64,000 bases of DNA from assembly GCA_002748665.1 (NCBI GenBank), contig PDTB01000015.1:124001-188000 (forward strand). Direction: 5' to 3'. A program made the position numbers and the translations under genes. This DNA comes from Dethiosulfovibrio peptidovorans (GTDB taxonomy: Bacteria > Synergistota > Synergistia > Synergistales > Dethiosulfovibrionaceae). The notes beneath the pieces are model-generated. The model saw nothing but the letters and a program-made list of their open reading frames with translations. It made no database searches and was not told the DNA's origin. Positions 8,760 through 16,991 of this stretch are shown here, piece by piece; the first letter of the stretch is position 1; each line of letters begins with the position of its first letter.

Positions 8760-9734
8760 TTATTTGGTATCGACGATTGCCTTGATCGTCTCGGCTCCAA
8801 ACTGATCGGTATACTTATCGTAAATAGGCTTGACCGCATCTCGGAAAGCCTGGAGATTCGGCTCGACGACCTCCATTCCCTGATCTTTAAGGAATTGAAG
8901 CCATTCCGCATCCTTCTGGTTATCCCAATCCCTGTTGGCCTGTGCGGCCTCTTTCGCGGCCTTCTGCACGAGCTCCTGTTGTTCACGAGACAGTTTTTTC
9001 CAGGTGGCCATGCTCATCATTATGACGTTGGGAGCATAGGCGTGCCTGGTGAGAGAGAGGTATTTCTGACTCTCGTAGAGCTTAAAGGCCACTATGACGT
9101 TAAGAGGGTTCTCCTGCCCGTCTATAGTTCCCTGCTGAAGAGCCGTAAGAGCCTCAGTCCACGCCATAGGGGTCGCATTGGCCCCAAGGGCTTTAAAACT
9201 CTCAACGTAGATAGGGTTCTGCATCAGCCGTATCTTCAACCCTTTCACGTCATCCGGGATCTTAACCGATCTGACACTGTTCGTGAGGTTACGGAACCCC
9301 CTCTCTCCGTAAGCCAACCCCTTCCACCGGAACTTTTCCATCTCCTTCAGCATCTTCTGCCCAATAGGACCATCCAACACGGCATAGGCGTGATCTGTGT
9401 CGCGGAAAAGGAAAGGCAGGTCAAAAACACCGAACTTTGGCATAAAGTTTATAATGGGACCTCCTGTTATTATCGCAGCATCCACGACCCCCATCCTCAA
9501 ATTCTCCAGCAAAGTTCTCTCGTCTCCAAGCTTGGCGTTCGAGAAAATGGTGACCTTCAGCGCTCCCTCGCTGCCAGCTTCCACTACCTCCTTGAATTTA
9601 AGCGCACAAACATGAAAGGCATCCCTTTCGTTCACCACATGAGCCAGTTTCAACGTTCTCTCCTGGGCGGCCCCCATCGTCACAGCGGAGACCACAAACA
9701 TAGCTGCCAAAAAAACCATCACAAATTTCCTCAT
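8760..9734 (-). CDS. dctP: TRAP transporter solute-binding protein, DctP family
   Basis: Periplasmic binding protein of 324 aa: signal peptide (residues 1-22, cut after A-A-Q or nearby), then a mature domain beginning T-L-K-L-A-H. The family motif around the carboxylate-binding Arg is visible as G-L-K-I-R-L-M-Q-N-P, followed by A-L-G-A-N-A-T-P-M-A. These predict an organic acid ligand. The open frame extends upstream to 10031, but I place the start at the ATG at 9734. An AGAGGGGG site precedes it and the signal peptide begins there; the extension would overlap the divergent regulator. First gene of dctP-dctQ-dctM-ilvD, driven by the promoter at 9789-9817. Confidence 0.92.
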   Translation of the reverse strand: MRKFVMVFLAAMFVVSAVTMGAAQERTLKLAHVVNERDAFHVCALKFKEVVEAGSEGALKVTIFSNAKLGDERTLLENLRMGVVDAAIITGGPIINFMPKFGVFDLPFLFRDTDHAYAVLDGPIGQKMLKEMEKFRWKGLAYGERGFRNLTNSVRSVKIPDDVKGLKIRLMQNPIYVESFKALGANATPMAWTEALTALQQGTIDGQENPLNVIVAFKLYESQKYLSLTRHAYAPNVIMMSMATWKKLSREQQELVQKAAKEAAQANRDWDNQKDAEWLQFLKDQGMEVVEPNLQAFRDAVKPIYDKYTDQFGAETIKAIVDTK

Positions 9735-9753
9735 AATGCGTACCCCCTCTTTT

Positions 9754-9778
9754 TTGGTTATACCAGTGGCACTACCAA
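9754..9778. promoter_or_regulatory. Tandem FadR/GntR-type operators
   Basis: Two palindromes of the TGGTnnnACCA type stand side by side. TGGT-TAT-ACCA at 9755-9765 is perfect; TGGC-ACT-ACCA at 9767-9777 is one base off. Their centres are 12 bp apart. This is the known operator pattern of FadR-subfamily GntR regulators. The pair lies just downstream of the -10 of the dctP promoter, where binding would block transcription, and beside a FadR-type regulator gene. Confidence 0.75.
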
Positions 9779-9788
9779 TGTTGAAAAT

Positions 9789-9817
9789 ATTATAGTAGAA
9801 TGGAGACCTCCTGACAA
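9789..9817 (-). promoter_or_regulatory. Promoter of the dctPQM-ilvD operon
   Basis: On the minus strand, TTGTCA (9812-9817) and a perfect TATAAT (9789-9794) are separated by exactly 17 bp. Transcription would begin near 9782, at the edge of the tandem operators. Confidence 0.8.
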
Positions 9818-9858
9818 GATTCAGAAACGCAAAAGGCAAAGGAGAGCAACAGATACAT

Positions 9859-10566
9859 ATGGAAAGTAAAAGGAAAAAACTTATAGACGAGATAACAACG
9901 TTAATAAAAAACGGCAATTTTCCACAGGGAAAACTGCCGTCCGAAAGACACTTTGCCGATACCCTGGGGGTAAGTAGAGGGCTTTTACGGGAAGCGCTAG
10001 TCACTATGGAGGGAATGGGCATACTGGACATAAAGGGCAGAGAGGGGATCTATCTGAGAGAGACGGACCTCGATATAGCTGCTTCTCTCGAAAAGACTAT
10101 ATCAGGGATCATGCTATGGCCTCATGAAACCATGGATCAACTTATGGAAATGAGAAGACTCGTAGAGATTCCCGCAGCGGGATTAGCAGCCCAGCGAAGG
10201 GATGGATCGGACATAGAGAAGATGAGGCAATGCCTGAGCGAGCTCGAAAAGCTCGAGAGGTCGCCCATCGACACAGACGGCGCCAGGTGGGATTCGCTGC
10301 TTCATATGTCCCTGGTGGACGGAGCCAAGAACAGGCTTCTTTCCAGGGTTTTCGAGGGAGTAGCGCTGCTTATGGAACGATATATAGGAAACACCAGACG
10401 AAGGCTCTTTGCCCACCCAGAGCTGCCCGAAGAGGTGCTCACCCAGCACCGTGAACTGGTACGAGCAGTTGAGAACCGTGACGAAAGAGGGGCCATGACG
10501 ATTATCGACGAACATCTAAAAATCGCCGACCGTCTCTTCAGGCAAGGCATCCATGAAAGCCCTTAA
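9859..10566 (+). CDS. GntR-family regulator, FadR subfamily (FCD domain)
   Basis: The 235-aa protein has an N-terminal winged helix-turn-helix (residues 5-68, with L-P-S-E-R-H-F-A and V-S-R-G-L-L-R-E-A-L) and an all-helical FCD effector domain (about 85-225). The FCD domain keeps H/D positions for metal and carboxylate binding (L-L-H-M-S-L, T-Q-H-R-E-L, D-E-H-L). It is divergent from dctP with 124 bp between. Very likely it represses the TRAP/ilvD operon through the palindromes at 9754-9778 and is released by the transported acid or its product. The ATG is preceded by AAAGGAG. Confidence 0.88.
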   Translation: MESKRKKLIDEITTLIKNGNFPQGKLPSERHFADTLGVSRGLLREALVTMEGMGILDIKGREGIYLRETDLDIAASLEKTISGIMLWPHETMDQLMEMRRLVEIPAAGLAAQRRDGSDIEKMRQCLSELEKLERSPIDTDGARWDSLLHMSLVDGAKNRLLSRVFEGVALLMERYIGNTRRRLFAHPELPEEVLTQHRELVRAVENRDERGAMTIIDEHLKIADRLFRQGIHESP

Positions 10567-10637
10567 CCGAAAAAGAGACTTCAACCATCTCAGCAGAATT
10601 GCGATCTAAAAAACGATAAATATTTCTTCGGTTAACC

Positions 10638-10675
10638 ATGGCGGGGATGGGAGAGCTCTCTCCCATCCCCGCCAT
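10638..10675. terminator. Long hairpin between converging genes
   Basis: A 17-bp perfect stem with a 4-nt GCTC loop lies between the gntR stop and the stop of the converging 661-aa gene. Neither side has a T-run, so it may act as a bidirectional terminator of a U-poor kind or as an mRNA 3'-end stabiliser. Confidence 0.5.
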
Positions 10676-10716
10676 GAAGCCGTGGTAAGAAACAAAATCG
10701 CTACTCTACGACGAAG

Positions 10717-12702
10717 CTACTCCCGAACCAGAATGCTGAGACAGGCATCTCTTCGAGATGAAGACCGCAAAACGACAGCGGCGATCCGCTCCGAAACGGT
10801 CAGAAATTCCTGAAGACCTTTCTGAAGTTCCTCGTTCTGGAGCAACTCACTGTCGCTCTTGAGCAGGTTCTCGACGACATGCCGAAGATCGGTCACGGAC
10901 AGAGCCAGAATCCCCAGGTCACCCCCGGATCCCTCAACATCGCTTGCGATGGCCTTGGCGGGCGCGCCTTCTTTTTTCACTACCTTGTGATCCAAAAAGC
11001 CGAGGAGGAGCCTATCGTCCCGAACGGCCGCCGTAATGCTGAAGAGACCGTCCATGCCGTAAGCGGAGTTCCACCCCTTCAGCTTCACCTTTTTACACCC
11101 AATATCCTCGAACCTGGGCAAGGCTGAGGCCACTTTATCCAAAACGGATTTGTCTTCGGGCTCCAGTTGGATGTAGAGACCCGGCACATCGCCAACGGGG
11201 CTGCTGCTCTTGCCACTCACCATCACGGAGAGGCGTCCACCCAGAAGAGCCAGGATGTCGTCAAGGGTCAGGCCGGATGCCTCAGTGAGCGGGGCAATAC
11301 GCTGCTGAATTTCCTGTAGCTTCATTTTTGATCTTTTATTGCAAATCTGCTCGAAGGTCTCCCGGTCCATAGCTCTCAATCGAGCGGCCATAACGGCCAG
11401 AGCGGGGCCGCCATAGATTTTCAAATCCGGTCCTATAGACAGGAAGCCATCATTAAACTCATCACCACCCAGATGTTTGATGACGTTGGCGCTCCAGCGA
11501 AAATCAATCCGGTTCTCCTCGCGGTAGACCGCACCGTCAAATTTCAGGCGCTCCTCTCCCGCAGCGCAGGGGATCTTATCCTCCAGAACTTTCTGTAAAA
11601 AGGCTGCCGTAGCAGAGGCCCTCCAACGAACCAGGGCCCCTTTCCCCAGAGGACAGGAGAGATCCAGACCTTTGGTCTGACCTGCGCCAACGGCAGCCAT
11701 GAGGTTCAAGCCCTCGTCTGACTGAGAGAAGAGCACGACCTGGCGGTTCGGCACCCAGAGGGCGACGGAGAGAGTCAGATCGAGCGACGGATATCGCAGG
11801 ATCCCCACGGGTTCGAGGTCGGACGTCAGAGTGCCCTTGAACTCTTCCAACTCCACATCGGAGTTCCTGAACACCGATTTAACCGACTCAAGCGGGTCGG
11901 TTCCCGGGAGAGTCTGAAGCGCCCCGAACATGGACGTCACCACCAGGTCGTCGAGATCATCCTTCCAGGTCAGGGAGACTGAAAGGGCACCGGGACCACT
12001 TTGAGGCCCCCACTCCCCGGTTAGTTCCTGGAGCATCTCGGGCTCCAGAAGCCCCTTGGTCAGGATCTCAAGAGAGGTCTTTGGCTCGTTCCAGCGCAGG
12101 TATGACGTGGCCTCCGAGGGGACCTCAGGAGGCAGAAAGGATTCAGGACGGACATCTACATTCAGAGAAGCCGCTTGAGTGGTGTTGACGTCTTCCTCGG
12201 GGCGCCGGGCCTGAACGCCCTTGGCGGACATCGGCTCCCGGGGTTTCTCCGGGAGGAACTCAATAGCCGGGAACACCCGACGGAACTCGGATCGACCATC
12301 CACTATCCGCTCTGCCCGAATTACCAGGGTCCTGGTGTAGGCAAAGGTCCGAACGCGTTCGTCGGGATAGGTGAGGGTCAGACGATCCTGAACGGATAGC
12401 TCCACCTCATCACCTTTGGCCTTATGAGTTTCAACCTGAACATCGTCAAAGACCATGGAGACACCCATCTCGTGAAGCCGAAGGATCCACGACAGGGTAT
12501 CCTTGCCGTAATCGGTGTCCATGTCCACGAAGGAACGAAGAGGCTCCACCTGGCCGTCCTCACAAGCCTGTTCCACAGCCCGATAGTAGCTATCGATAAA
12601 CCCCTTCACGTTCTCCTGAGCCGCTGCCACACCCCACGCAAGGACCAGAAGTGCCACCGAAGCCACGGCTATCGCCGCAAATCGCCCATACCCTCTTTTC
12701 AT
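10717..12702 (-). CDS. Secreted or periplasmic protein of unknown function (661 aa)
   Basis: Signal peptide at residues 1-28 (basic start, hydrophobic core, cut near A-A-A-Q). The mature part is mostly polar. Residues about 30-150 resemble a small alpha+beta domain reminiscent of NTF2-like folds (F-I-D-S-Y-Y-R-A-V near the start), followed by a long region I cannot assign. No catalytic motif, repeat or anchor is evident. Its ATG overlaps the end of the frameshifted radical SAM gene (ATGA), so it belongs to a cdd / radical SAM / secreted-protein unit. Function unknown. Confidence 0.65.
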   Translation of the reverse strand: MKRGYGRFAAIAVASVALLVLAWGVAAAQENVKGFIDSYYRAVEQACEDGQVEPLRSFVDMDTDYGKDTLSWILRLHEMGVSMVFDDVQVETHKAKGDEVELSVQDRLTLTYPDERVRTFAYTRTLVIRAERIVDGRSEFRRVFPAIEFLPEKPREPMSAKGVQARRPEEDVNTTQAASLNVDVRPESFLPPEVPSEATSYLRWNEPKTSLEILTKGLLEPEMLQELTGEWGPQSGPGALSVSLTWKDDLDDLVVTSMFGALQTLPGTDPLESVKSVFRNSDVELEEFKGTLTSDLEPVGILRYPSLDLTLSVALWVPNRQVVLFSQSDEGLNLMAAVGAGQTKGLDLSCPLGKGALVRWRASATAAFLQKVLEDKIPCAAGEERLKFDGAVYREENRIDFRWSANVIKHLGGDEFNDGFLSIGPDLKIYGGPALAVMAARLRAMDRETFEQICNKRSKMKLQEIQQRIAPLTEASGLTLDDILALLGGRLSVMVSGKSSSPVGDVPGLYIQLEPEDKSVLDKVASALPRFEDIGCKKVKLKGWNSAYGMDGLFSITAAVRDDRLLLGFLDHKVVKKEGAPAKAIASDVEGSGGDLGILALSVTDLRHVVENLLKSDSELLQNEELQKGLQEFLTVSERIAAVVLRSSSRRDACLSILVRE

Positions 12703-13633
12703 ACTACCCTTTCCTCCTTTTCTTTTGAGTCATGCATATCGACGAGCTCGTCTATTCGGCGAAGCACATCGTCCTTTCGAGCCACCCACAGGGGAGCCAC
12801 GAGCCTGGGAGGACGAGCGTCGGCGGTGAGGCGTTGGGTTACAAAACGGTGCCCCTCCTTCCACAGCACCAAGGCCACCCTCCGAACGTACGTCTCCAAA
12901 TCAAGAGGGACGTAGCTTCCTCTCTCATACATGTCCTCCAGGGGCGATCCCCGAAGAACGTGAAGCGGATGAAACTTGAGACCGGTCACACCTCGGTCCA
13001 AAGCCCAGCGAGCTGATGTGAGGAGCTGCCCATCGGCCTCGCCAGGGAAACCTGAGATGAGGTGAACGCACAGGGACAGGGGAGAGTGTTCGGTTCGCTC
13101 CAGCACGTCCACAACGGCATCCAGAGTATGGCCTCTTCGAAGCCAGGCCAGTTGGAGCTTGTCCACCGTCTGCACACCCAGCTCCAGCCAGACTTCGTAG
13201 TTGGGTGCACAAAAGCTGCTCAGAAAATCGACCACGTCGGAGGATACCAGATCGGGGCGGGTCCCTACCGACAAGCCAACCACGGGCATGTATCTCTCAG
13301 CGAGGATGAGAGCCCGACGGATCAAACGGACGAATCGCTCAAAGGGGCCGTAGGTCGCCGAGTAACTTTGAAAATACAGGATACAGGCCTGCGCTTTGTA
13401 ATGGTTCCGTGCAGTGGCAGCACCTCGCCGGATCTGATCCTCCAGGGACTCGCCCCGAAGCCAGGCACCGTTGCCCCCACCGGAGGCATCACAGAAGAGA
13501 CACCCCCTCGACTCAGGCTCTGGCGGTTAGGACACCCACTTCCCAGATCCAGGCTGATCTTCTGCACCCGACAGCCGAAGTGACGACGAAGCTCGGTGGA
13601 CCAGCAACGATAAGGCACTAGGGCTATAGGCAA
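12699..13633 (-). pseudogene. Radical SAM protein of the YhcC/TIGR01212 type, interrupted by a frameshift
   Basis: Two partial frames add up to one radical SAM protein of about 311 aa, the normal family length. The N-terminal part (from 13633 or from a GTG at 13618) carries R-V-Q-K-I-S-L-D and the first cluster Cys in G-C-P-N-R. After a run of five G (13503-13507 on the plus strand as C5) the frame is lost. In the next frame the sequence resumes as C-L-F-C-D-A-S, giving the other two cluster Cys, and continues to V-G-L-S-V-G-T-R-P-D and H-L-I-S-G-F-P-G-E. A single extra G in the run would restore a perfect protein. It is either a recent mutation, a slippage-controlled gene or a sequencing error. 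It overlaps cdd at its start and the 661-aa gene at its stop. Confidence 0.8.
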
Positions 13634-14031
13634 AAGCCATCGGGCAGCAGGTCACCGATAGTCCAATACAGCCTGTTGGAACCGTCACACCCAGCCCAGA
13701 CCGGCGCGTCCGGCCCGAGAAACTCAAGAAGCACCTGACGGCATGCTCCACACGGCGAAACGGCCTGATTTCCCGGCGTATAGATCGCAAGGGCTGCAAA
13801 GTCGCCCTTACGATAGCCTTGCGCCACAGCACAAAAGACAGCCGCCCGTTCAGCACAGCAGGTCAACCCGTAGGACGCGGATTCCACGTTACACCCCTGG
13901 ACAATCTGACCATCCTCAATAAGCAACGCCGCCCCGACAGGGAAGCGGCTATAGGGACACCACGCCCTGGAGGCAGCGTCCGAGGCCGAAGCCAGAAGCC
14001 TCTCTCGCTCCAGATCAAGACTCCCAATCAT
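13624..14031 (-). CDS. cdd: Cytidine deaminase
   Basis: A 135-aa enzyme that deaminates cytidine and deoxycytidine to uridine and deoxyuridine in pyrimidine salvage. The zinc site is complete: C-A-E-R-A-A (Cys plus catalytic Glu) and P-C-G-A-C-R-Q (two Cys). The N-terminal substrate loop P-Y-S-R-F-P-V-G-A-A-L is also present. Length fits the small homotetrameric Cdd class. It is the first gene of a minus-strand unit whose next gene is the radical SAM reading frame. The Shine-Dalgarno before ATG 14031 is weak. Confidence 0.93.
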   Translation of the reverse strand: MIGSLDLERERLLASASDAASRAWCPYSRFPVGAALLIEDGQIVQGCNVESASYGLTCCAERAAVFCAVAQGYRKGDFAALAIYTPGNQAVSPCGACRQVLLEFLGPDAPVWAGCDGSNRLYWTIGDLLPDGFCL

Positions 14032-14176
14032 GTTCGATTTCCCTGAAACCTACCCTCTTCGGGCTTTTCTTATCCCAGCATTCGATGATCACGTTCCTGC
14101 CCACCCCAAGAGACCTCCTCTCTTTTCCCAGTTGACACCATATTGAGTATAGCAAAATTAAGAGGCAAAAGACCAC

Positions 14177-14206
14177 AAAAAGCTGGGATCCACACATGGA
14201 CCCCAG
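14177..14206 (-). terminator. Terminator of the DUF6305/permease/AstE-like cluster
   Basis: On the minus strand, CTGGGGTCC and GGATCCCAG form a 9-bp stem (one G-U pair) followed by CTTTTT, 25 bp after the stop of the AstE-like gene. The remaining ~140 bp up to cdd hold no recognisable gene. Confidence 0.7.
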
Positions 14207-14231
14207 CAGAGCGCGTTGACTAGAAAAGTAA

Positions 14232-15398
14232 TCAGTCGTAAAAAATTTTATCCTTCGGTGCCGCAGAAGCATCATGATACAGGGATCCGATACCGCCATC
14301 CACCATCTCCTGATAGGAGGGGAGCCCCGAGATTTCAACGGTTTTGGACGGATCCATCTGGCTGAAGACCTGGAGCATGGTCAAGAATGCCGTCACATGC
14401 CGGGCCACTCGAACGTCGATAGGCCAGCCATTCTCGTCGATAGGCGCATAGAGTAGCTTATGCTCCCCGGCCTTCATGACAAACCGATCCTTTCCGCTCA
14501 TGAGGAGTTCCTCATCGGTAATGCCCCGGATTCGATCCAACATGGGCTCAGCGACCTCCATGAGGAGGGACATCGCCTGGCTGTGATCCCCCACCTCCCG
14601 GTGAGAGAGGCCGTGGAGAGCCGCAGGGGAGAATTCCATGCCGATGGGGACGGGAAAGACTGCGGAGGTCAACATCATGGAGGTCATGGCCGCCACGGGC
14701 TGGCCCTTTTCGTGAGTGACGATGGTATTCTCCACCGGGTACTCCAACTCAGCCTCGTGAAAGTCCACCTCCATGTCCACGTTCTCCTGCTTGATCATCT
14801 GAAGCATGGCATATGTTGTCCGCTCGGTGATCAAGCCGTCGGCCCGCCCCGGCCAGGCTCGATTCAAGTTTCTGATATCCATATAGGCCAGGTTCTGCCC
14901 ACTGGGAGAATGAATGTAGACCTCGGGATCAGGCCAGGAGTCCAGCTGGTTGGAGCACCTGTCCCCCATGCGCCAGATTTTCCGTCCCCATGGAGTTTTC
15001 ACGCCAAAGAACCGAGGATAGGCCTCTCCATTCCTCGTGACCTGGGAGCCGCTGGTGTTTGCGCGTGTCACGATGATGAGACGCCCTTTTTCAACGACGG
15101 CGTTCTCCACAAAGGCCAGAGCAGCCATGTTGCTGGCCGGCTCCTCAGGATGAGTTCCTCCGATGAGGAAGACCGTCCCGCCGGGGACGCCGCTGTCCAG
15201 AATGTACACGTTGCAGTCATTCACCGTTCCCTTGACCACCGGGCTGAAGTCGCTCAGTTTCTTTACCTCAGTGACACCGGGACCGGCCACAGTCGCTTCT
15301 TTGAAAGTCCTATGCTCTCGGAACATAGCCCCTGCCAGGGCGACCAAGCCCACCATGACTAAGAGGGTCACCCCTTTGATTGTTTTCAGATTCGCCAT
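14232..15398 (-). CDS. AstE/AspA-like zinc metallohydrolase (M14 family), membrane-anchored or secreted
   Basis: Protein of 388 aa from the ATG at 15398, which follows a GAGGT site; the longer frame to 15437 has no such site and would overlap the small gene upstream. Residues 5-25 form a single hydrophobic segment (signal anchor). The catalytic domain shows the first zinc motif H-P-E-E within G-G-T-H-P-E-E-P and a later D-F-H-E-A-E, as in the succinylglutamate desuccinylase/aspartoacylase branch of M14. It should hydrolyse an N-acyl or amide bond of an amino-acid derivative outside the cytoplasm. It is the last gene of a cluster with a DUF6305 protein and a permease, suggesting that substrate is processed around uptake. 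Confidence 0.75.
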   Translation of the reverse strand: MANLKTIKGVTLLVMVGLVALAGAMFREHRTFKEATVAGPGVTEVKKLSDFSPVVKGTVNDCNVYILDSGVPGGTVFLIGGTHPEEPASNMAALAFVENAVVEKGRLIIVTRANTSGSQVTRNGEAYPRFFGVKTPWGRKIWRMGDRCSNQLDSWPDPEVYIHSPSGQNLAYMDIRNLNRAWPGRADGLITERTTYAMLQMIKQENVDMEVDFHEAELEYPVENTIVTHEKGQPVAAMTSMMLTSAVFPVPIGMEFSPAALHGLSHREVGDHSQAMSLLMEVAEPMLDRIRGITDEELLMSGKDRFVMKAGEHKLLYAPIDENGWPIDVRVARHVTAFLTMLQVFSQMDPSKTVEISGLPSYQEMVDGGIGSLYHDASAAPKDKIFYD

Positions 15399-15408
15399 GT
15401 CGGCCACC

Positions 15409-15579
15409 TCACTTGAGCCTGAGGATCCGGAGGACAAAGGGCATCATGATGATACCGTAAAGAACAGCCTCCTGCGGGTCTTTGGTTTTGACGAAGTTTC
15501 TGACCACCGCGATCAGGAAGAAGGCACTGATCAGGTAGTACAGTACCATCACGGCATTGTTGAGGGTCACGAGATTCAT
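15409..15579 (-). CDS. Small membrane protein, 56 aa
   Basis: An intact ATG-to-TGA frame of 56 codons between the permease and the AstE-like gene. The hydrophobic core A-V-M-V-L-Y-Y-L-I-S-A-F-F-L-I-A-V-V is followed by R-N-F-V-K-T-K-D, and a second hydrophobic stretch lies near the C-terminus. Its ATG lies 5 bp after the permease stop codon, and the next gene starts 10 bp after its own stop, whose TGA lies inside that gene's ribosome site. This packing argues it is real. It could be a small accessory subunit of the permease, in the way DctQ serves DctM, though it is much shorter. Confidence 0.65.
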   Translation of the reverse strand: MNLVTLNNAVMVLYYLISAFFLIAVVRNFVKTKDPQEAVLYGIIMMPFVLRILRLK

Positions 15580-15584
15580 GGTCC

Positions 15585-16916
15585 TTAACCTCCCAGGAAA
15601 GCCAGCTTCTTACTGTATATCAGGAACAGAGTACACAGCAAAGCGACAAACAAGGACGGTACGATGCATGCCTTGACAAACTCACCGAAGTACCGCCCCT
15701 TGTAGTTCATCTCCATAACGGTGGCCCGCCCCACAACGGCCGTAGGAGGCAGACAGTCTCCCAAAGGCCACATGACGGCCCACGCCGACAGGGAGATGAT
15801 AGGGTCCAATCCCTTCATATTAAAAAGCATGATCAGAGGCACACCCAGCAGAGGCGCCACGGCGTACTGGACCAGCCCCTCCGAGAGTGGCAAGATAAGC
15901 CAAAGCGTAGCAAAGAGCACGGTCATTGGCAGGGTAACCACCGCCAGGGAGATGAGTCCTCGAGATCCACTGAGAGCCATGACCTGGATCAGGGACCCCA
16001 CCACTACCATGATACCGACCAGGCCCAGCAGGTTCCGAACGGTATCAGAAGCCACGTCAAAAATGCGTAGTTTCACCGGACTCAGCACTATAGTGACCAG
16101 AGCGCAAATCATGAAGATCAGAGGCAAGCCCACCACCGGGAAAGAATAGGGATAGAAGCGTCCGGCCAGAACCAGAGCTATCAAAACGATGAAGGGAAGA
16201 GATGCCTTGAACCAGTTCCAACCTTCAGGGGCCTCGGGAAGTTGAGAGAGCGCCACATCGGTGTCCACAGGCTCACCTCGACCAGCCAGATAAAAGGTTG
16301 AGAACAGCGCTCCAGCCACCGAAAGGACAAGAAGCGGCTTGGCAAAACCCACGTAAGGCATATTGGCACCAGCAGCAGCCATCATGGCCCAGAGGTTGAT
16401 CGGAGGAGCGGCGGCACTCATAGCCGCCAGCATAAAAATAAGAGCAACCCGACGAGTCTCGGACACCCCCATGGCGGCCAGGACCGACCCCACCAAGGCA
16501 CCAACGGTAAGGACCGTCGTAGCCCCCGATCCGGTGATAGCCCCAGGAACGAGCATGACGACGGTCAAAAGGAGAAGACACACGAAACGATGCCCTGCAA
16601 AAGAACGGACAATCCTTCGGACGATGAAGGCCACACCGCCCGATTCTTTGAACAAGGCCATGAAGAAAGTCGCGCTCATGAAGATGAGACACACGTCGTA
16701 GTAGGTAAAGGCACCCTCCACTATGTGGCGAAGAAGCTCAGCCACGGAGAGAGAGGAACGAGGGTCAACTCCCTTGGGAAGGAGCATGTGAGCCACGCCT
16801 CCAAGGAGAGCGGCCAGAAACATGGAGAGCTCGGTGGAGACCTTCATGCGCTTGGCCAGTGCGAATACCAGAGCGATGACGACGAGGACTCCAATGGAGT
16901 GATGATACATGGTCAT
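15585..16916 (-). CDS. DctM-like (ion transporter superfamily) permease
   Basis: About 443 aa from the ATG at 16916 (an AAAGGA site lies upstream), with 11-13 hydrophobic segments. G-A-I-T-G-S-G-A-T-T-V-L-T-V-G and P-P-I-N-L-W-A recall the DctM/IT superfamily hairpins seen in TRAP and C4-dicarboxylate carriers, but no DctP or DctQ gene is adjacent. It lies between a secreted DUF6305 protein and a 56-aa membrane protein, so these may replace the usual TRAP partners. Substrate unknown; the AstE-like hydrolase hints at N-acyl amino acids or peptides. Confidence 0.75.
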   Translation of the reverse strand: MTMYHHSIGVLVVIALVFALAKRMKVSTELSMFLAALLGGVAHMLLPKGVDPRSSLSVAELLRHIVEGAFTYYDVCLIFMSATFFMALFKESGGVAFIVRRIVRSFAGHRFVCLLLLTVVMLVPGAITGSGATTVLTVGALVGSVLAAMGVSETRRVALIFMLAAMSAAAPPINLWAMMAAAGANMPYVGFAKPLLVLSVAGALFSTFYLAGRGEPVDTDVALSQLPEAPEGWNWFKASLPFIVLIALVLAGRFYPYSFPVVGLPLIFMICALVTIVLSPVKLRIFDVASDTVRNLLGLVGIMVVVGSLIQVMALSGSRGLISLAVVTLPMTVLFATLWLILPLSEGLVQYAVAPLLGVPLIMLFNMKGLDPIISLSAWAVMWPLGDCLPPTAVVGRATVMEMNYKGRYFGEFVKACIVPSLFVALLCTLFLIYSKKLAFLGG

Positions 16917-16991
16917 TCTCGACGACGTCCTTTCCGTATATTTACAAAACAAGGGCCCCTGGCATTCAGAGGCCCCACTAGAGGCACAGAG

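Noticed and set aside
13322-13633. A separate 103-aa protein upstream of the radical SAM frame
   Set aside because: Only its first part is protein-like; after the G5 run the sequence is out of frame. It is the first piece of the split radical SAM gene.
14128-14160. TTGACA near 14131 as a plus-strand promoter
   Set aside because: No plus-strand gene follows, and the spacing to any -10 is poor.
14460-15362. A 300-codon plus-strand frame opposite the AstE-like gene
   Set aside because: Antisense shadow; the AstE-like zinc motifs are on the other strand.
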